Assembly: GCA_024802545.1 (NCBI GenBank)
Contig: CP103416.1
Coordinates: forward strand, 372,001 to 436,000
Direction: 5' to 3'
Length of the DNA: 64,000 bases
Source of the DNA: SAR92 clade bacterium H455
GTDB lineage: Bacteria > Pseudomonadota > Gammaproteobacteria > Pseudomonadales > Porticoccaceae
The notes beneath the pieces were generated by a model. It had not been told where the DNA came from. It saw only the letters and a list, made by a program, of their open reading frames with translations, and did not search any database. The position numbers and the translations under genes were made by a program. Shown piece by piece: positions 60,813 through 64,000 of the stretch (its first letter is position 1; every line of letters begins with the position of its first letter).

Positions 60813-62162
60813 ATGGAGTTTGATCCATTTGTTTTATCGCGAATTCAGTTTGCCGCTAACATCAGTTTCCATATCCTTTTCCCAAGCATCACGATTGGAC
60901 TCTGTTGGTTTTTAGTTTATTTTCGAATTCAGTATTTACGCACCAATGACAAGTCGTGGGAATATGCCTATTTTTCCTGGGTGAAAATTTTTGCCTTAAC
61001 CTTCGCTCTGGGGGTGGTTTCCGGGATCACCATGAGTTTTCAGTTTGGTACCAATTGGCCAGGATTTATGGAAAAGGTTGGCAACATTGCCGGTCCGCTG
61101 CTGGGCTATGAGGTGCTGACCGCTTTCTTTATGGAAGCCTCATTTCTGGGCATTATGCTGTTTGGTAAAGACAGGGTGTCTGAGCGAGTTCATTTGATAT
61201 CCACAGTTCTCGTGGCCGTGGGAACAACGTTCTCGGCGTTTTGGATCCTGAGCCTAAACTCCTGGATGCAAACGCCAGCCGGCTATGAAATTCGAGATGG
61301 TATTTTCTACGCCACAGACTGGTGGCAGATTGTATTTAACCCCTCTTTTCCTTATCGCATGACGCATATGCTGTTGGCCAGCCTGTTGACCAGTGCCTTT
61401 ATGATAGCTGGCATCAGTGCCTGGCGAATACTCAGATCAAAAGATGGGCCTAGTACTTGGCTATTGCTGCGTTCCAGTTTGATTGCTGCCGCAGTACTTA
61501 CGCCAACCCAGATCTTGGTCGGTGACCTTCATGGACTCAATAGCCTTGAGCACCAGCCGGCCAAAATTGCTGCAGTAGAAGCTGTTTGGGAAACCGGCAG
61601 CGGTGTGCCATTCACCCTTCTGGGTATGCCTAATGAAGAGACCAAGACTACGGATTATGCAATCAAAATTCCTAAGTTGGCCAGCCTCGTGCTGGTGCAT
61701 GACGCCGAGGGTGAGTTGCCCGGACTTGATCAGTTTGAGGGAGAGCACCCACCGGTGGCTGCGGTTTTTTGGTCATTTAGGGTCATGGTAGGTGTGGGAA
61801 TGCTAATGCTTATTATGAGTTGGTATGGCTGTTGGAAACTATTGCGTAACAGCACATTTAGCAAAATCTATTTAACACTGCTGGCGCCGATGGCATTTTC
61901 AGGATGGGTTGCCGTACTCGCGGGTTGGTATGTTACCGAGATTGGTCGCCAGCCATGGGTAGTCTATGGCTTGCTGCGCAGCAGAGACGTAGTTGCAGAA
62001 CATCCTCCTGAGATTTTACTGGGGACATTGATTGGCTATTTGGCGCTCTATGTGTTTTTGCTCATCTCTTATATAGGCGCGCTGGCTCATCTGTCGTCAA
62101 AACCGCCGCGCTCTGGCGTAGTGATGCATGAATACCATCTTAATAATCAGGGTCGCTCATAG
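60813..62162 (+). CDS. Cytochrome bd-type quinol oxidase subunit I
   Basis: 449 residues. It begins MEFDPFVLSRIQFAANISFHILFPSITIGLCWFLV, has the haem-ligand region FMEASFLGIMLFGKDR and the diagnostic GWYVTEIGRQPWVVYGLLR. The Q-loop is short, as in CioA-type cyanide-insensitive oxidases. It reduces O2 with quinol and does not pump protons across the usual sites. Sulfide-tolerant bd oxidases accept quinol when sulfide blocks haem-copper oxidases, so its position after SQR fits. AGGAG precedes ATG 60813. Confidence 0.94.
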   Translation: MEFDPFVLSRIQFAANISFHILFPSITIGLCWFLVYFRIQYLRTNDKSWEYAYFSWVKIFALTFALGVVSGITMSFQFGTNWPGFMEKVGNIAGPLLGYEVLTAFFMEASFLGIMLFGKDRVSERVHLISTVLVAVGTTFSAFWILSLNSWMQTPAGYEIRDGIFYATDWWQIVFNPSFPYRMTHMLLASLLTSAFMIAGISAWRILRSKDGPSTWLLLRSSLIAAAVLTPTQILVGDLHGLNSLEHQPAKIAAVEAVWETGSGVPFTLLGMPNEETKTTDYAIKIPKLASLVLVHDAEGELPGLDQFEGEHPPVAAVFWSFRVMVGVGMLMLIMSWYGCWKLLRNSTFSKIYLTLLAPMAFSGWVAVLAGWYVTEIGRQPWVVYGLLRSRDVVAEHPPEILLGTLIGYLALYVFLLISYIGALAHLSSKPPRSGVVMHEYHLNNQGRS

Positions 62163-62171
62163 GGAGGTACC

Positions 62172-63164
62172 ATGGAACAGTTTTTACCTATAGCTTTTAT
62201 GTTGGTCATGGGTCTGGCGCTACTAATTTATGTGATTCTGGATGGCTATGACCTCGGCGTGGGTATGTTATTACCCTTCGCGGATGATCAGCAAAAAGAT
62301 CTGATGATTGCCTCTATTGGGCCATTTTGGGATGCCAATGAAACCTGGATAGTGCTGGGTGTTGGTGTGTTACTCATCGCCTTTCCTGCGGCTCATGGAG
62401 TAATACTTACCTCCATGTATATCCCCATCACTATTATGCTGCTGGGTTTGATTTTGCGTGGTGTGGCCTTTGATTTTAGGGTCAAAGCTGGGGATGCTAG
62501 GAAGGAACGCTGGAATAAAATTTTCTTTGCCGGTTCAGTTATTGCCTCTGTGTCCCAAGGTTGGATGCTGGGTTCCTATATCACCGGACTTCAGGACAAC
62601 CTGACCAGCATTTTATTCTCTGCGCTGATATCAGTCACCTTGCCCTCACTCTATGTACTGCTAGGTGCTGCATGGTTGATGATGAAAACTGAAGACGAAC
62701 TGTTTAACAAGGCGCTGCGATGGGCAAGGCTAGCCATAGTGCCCATGGGGCTGGGGTTGCTGTTAGTGTCTATAGCGACTCCGATAGTCAGCTCCAGTAT
62801 CGCAGAAAAGTGGTTTACCATGCCCAATGCGCTAGGCCTGCTGCCTATTCCGCTTAGCTGCATACTGATTTATGGCGGCTTGCTGTGGGTCTTGCGCAGG
62901 CCGGATATATTGAACAGAGGCTACGCCTGGACGCTGTTCGCTGGCTTGGTGATTATCTGTCTGATGGCCTCTCTGGGCCTAGCCTATAGTCTGTTTCCCT
63001 ATATTGTTATAGATCGCCTGACAATCTGGGAAGCTGCTGCCGCTACGGAATCTCTCCAAATGATTTTTTATGGCGTGGCGGTAACCTTGCCGGCAATTAT
63101 TGGCTACACAATATTTGTCTACAAAATTTTTCACGGCAAGGCCAGAGAACTATCTTATGAGTAA
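62172..63164 (+). CDS. Cytochrome bd-type quinol oxidase subunit II
   Basis: 330 residues, nine to ten membrane spans, opening MEQFLPIAFMLVMGLALLIYVILDGYDLGVGML with NETWIVLGVGVLLIAFPAAHG and LRGVAFDFRVKA, the CydB/CioB signatures. It partners the subunit I encoded nine bases upstream. GGGAGGT precedes ATG 62172. No small CydX follows. Confidence 0.95.
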   Translation: MEQFLPIAFMLVMGLALLIYVILDGYDLGVGMLLPFADDQQKDLMIASIGPFWDANETWIVLGVGVLLIAFPAAHGVILTSMYIPITIMLLGLILRGVAFDFRVKAGDARKERWNKIFFAGSVIASVSQGWMLGSYITGLQDNLTSILFSALISVTLPSLYVLLGAAWLMMKTEDELFNKALRWARLAIVPMGLGLLLVSIATPIVSSSIAEKWFTMPNALGLLPIPLSCILIYGGLLWVLRRPDILNRGYAWTLFAGLVIICLMASLGLAYSLFPYIVIDRLTIWEAAAATESLQMIFYGVAVTLPAIIGYTIFVYKIFHGKARELSYE

Positions 63165-63279
63165 CGTTTGGTGATGGGCTAGTATGTGAAGTAACAAGGA
63201 TGTCAAAAAAGCTTATTGACTAGCTGACTAATAATCTGTCAATCAATGCTGTTTCACTTAGATCAAGTGACTCGCACGC

Positions 63280-63363
63280 CTAAGAGTAACTGTAATCTTG
63301 GTCAAGAATTAAGCTTGCCGCTTCCCGTTTATAGTCAGGGCTATACGTTCTTCGTTTGTTCAT
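63280..63363 (-). pseudogene. IS3-family OrfA N-terminal remnant
   Basis: MNKRRTYSPDYKREAASLIL is the N-terminal helix of an IS3-type OrfA; the frame ends after 27 residues, with no OrfB or inverted repeats seen nearby. It marks a past transposition at the end of the sulfide operon. The rest of 63165-63692 has no supportable gene. Confidence 0.6.
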
Positions 63364-63692
63364 CATTAAATTAAATCCCCTGAGGGGGATCTCTATAACC
63401 ATGGCTTTAATATAGGTGAGTTGCGTACCTCTTGCGGTGCTATAAGTGGATGCTCGCTTCATGCAGCACAGACCGTAGGCGCTCCCCATAGCCACGATAT
63501 TGCCTCCCTGAAACTCAACTATCTGCGGCAGAACCGCGAACATAACCGTAGCATGATTGCATTAGGTATTTGGATATTGCAGTTTGATCAGAACGAGCTA
63601 AGCATTTAGCCTACCGAGTTAGAGCATAAATTTTGAGCGTCAGTTACTACGGAATCACTGAAGCTAAGCCCAATTAAAGACTACATTTCGGA

Positions 63693-63870
63693 TGTAACAA
63701 AAGCAGATATTTAAAACCATTAACCCTGTATTAATCAGTAGGTTACCATCCAAATGCAGTTCTCGCCGCCACCAATAAAAAACCTCAACTCTAAAGGGTT
63801 ATGGGTTTTTATTGGCATCTAGATCTAAAATGAAGCCGCGGAGCAGGTTCAGCTCTAATCACCTCAATAA
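63693..63870 (+). repeat. Decayed copy of the island right end and ssrA-3' unit
   Basis: TGTAACAAAAG (63693), a GTATTAATCAGTAGG segment (63728) and TTCTCGCCGCC-ACCAATAAA (63760) align in order with 54246-54350. A damaged terminator (CCTCAACTCTAAAGGGTTATGGGTTTTT) and a hairpin-like GAAGCCGCGGAGCAGGTTC follow, as in the tandem array. Mutations have broken the core and stem. Confidence 0.8.
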
Positions 63871-63919
63871 AGCCAAGGCGGAAAGGTAGACAATTCCACT
63901 AAGATAGCGAGGCGGCCTA

Positions 63920-64000
63920 TTATTTTTCCCCGTCTATTTTAAGCCCCATTTTTCCCGCACGCCGCTTCCACTGTCGGCGCGCTTCTTTTTGCATATCGAC
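63920..64000 (-). CDS. C-terminal fragment of an unidentified protein (window edge)
   Basis: The minus-strand frame from the edge ends ...EARRQWKRRAGKMGLKIDGEK and stop TAA, followed by a second stop. Only about 26 codons are visible, basic and probably soluble. Family not recognised; a chance frame cannot be excluded. Confidence 0.35.
   Translation of the reverse strand, partial: VDMQKEARRQWKRRAGKMGLKIDGEK

Noticed and set aside
63280-63543. An 87-residue minus-strand frame
   Set aside because: Only its last 27 codons resemble IS3 OrfA with a proper internal ATG; the N-terminal 60 codons look like noncoding DNA read through.

Overview
The window looks like chromosome from a marine, aerobic gammaproteobacterium of roughly balanced base composition. 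The clues are a PstSCAB-PhoU/PhoBR phosphate regulon, a TonB-dependent receptor with a partner lipoprotein, a GH81 laminarinase-type lipoprotein, a gammaproteobacterial tmRNA (tag ANDDNYALAA) and a sulfide-oxidation module. A SAR92/Porticoccaceae-like (Cellvibrionales) lineage is an inference, not shown.

Layout. (1) 1-27.2 kb is core chromosome: a truncated GAPDH gene of the ArsJ-associated type, slyD, phoBR, a CueR-type regulator with a Cu/Zn efflux permease, a porin, pstSCAB-phoU, a Pho-box-preceded lipoprotein/TonB-receptor pair, a GH81 beta-1,3-glucanase, a GST, xseB-ispA-dxs, a sodium symporter and ssrA (tmRNA). Pho boxes precede phoB, the porin, pstS and the lipoprotein/receptor pair, so much of this stretch is one phosphate-starvation regulon.

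(2) About 27.2-54.3 kb is an integrative island in the 3' end of ssrA. A tyrosine integrase and AlpA sit at the left end, and a 22-bp att core is repeated at both ends. Cargo, left to right: a methyltransferase, an RND efflux operon with a TetR regulator, an Xre/RES toxin-antitoxin pair, a broken lysE, an IS4-type element, a phage-satellite-like terS/primase pair, a macrodomain remnant, and a four-gene AT-rich operon (41.7-49.9 kb). That operon encodes an 1800-residue DUF4011/SF1-helicase/nuclease/GreAB-like protein, a MotA/ExbB-like channel, a MotB/ExbD-like coiled-coil partner and a small membrane protein. It is my best candidate for an undescribed, Zorya-like defence system. A second cluster follows: HD protein, two small unknown proteins, a 308-residue unknown, a PARG-like macrodomain protein and a phosphoesterase.

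(3) 54.3-54.9 kb is an unusual tandem array of four further copies of the ssrA 3' end, most with their own terminator and a GC-rich hairpin. A decayed copy lies at 63.7-63.9 kb, so the DNA between may be an older island at the same site.

(4) 55-63.2 kb is a sulfide-detoxification unit: a FisR-type sigma54 activator divergent from persulfide dioxygenase, a DUF442-SQR fusion, a SulP transporter and a bd-type quinol oxidase. A sigma54 promoter and an upstream activator palindrome lie in the divergent gap. Sulfide would be oxidised by SQR, persulfide by the dioxygenase, products would be moved by SulP, and quinol would be reoxidised by cytochrome bd.
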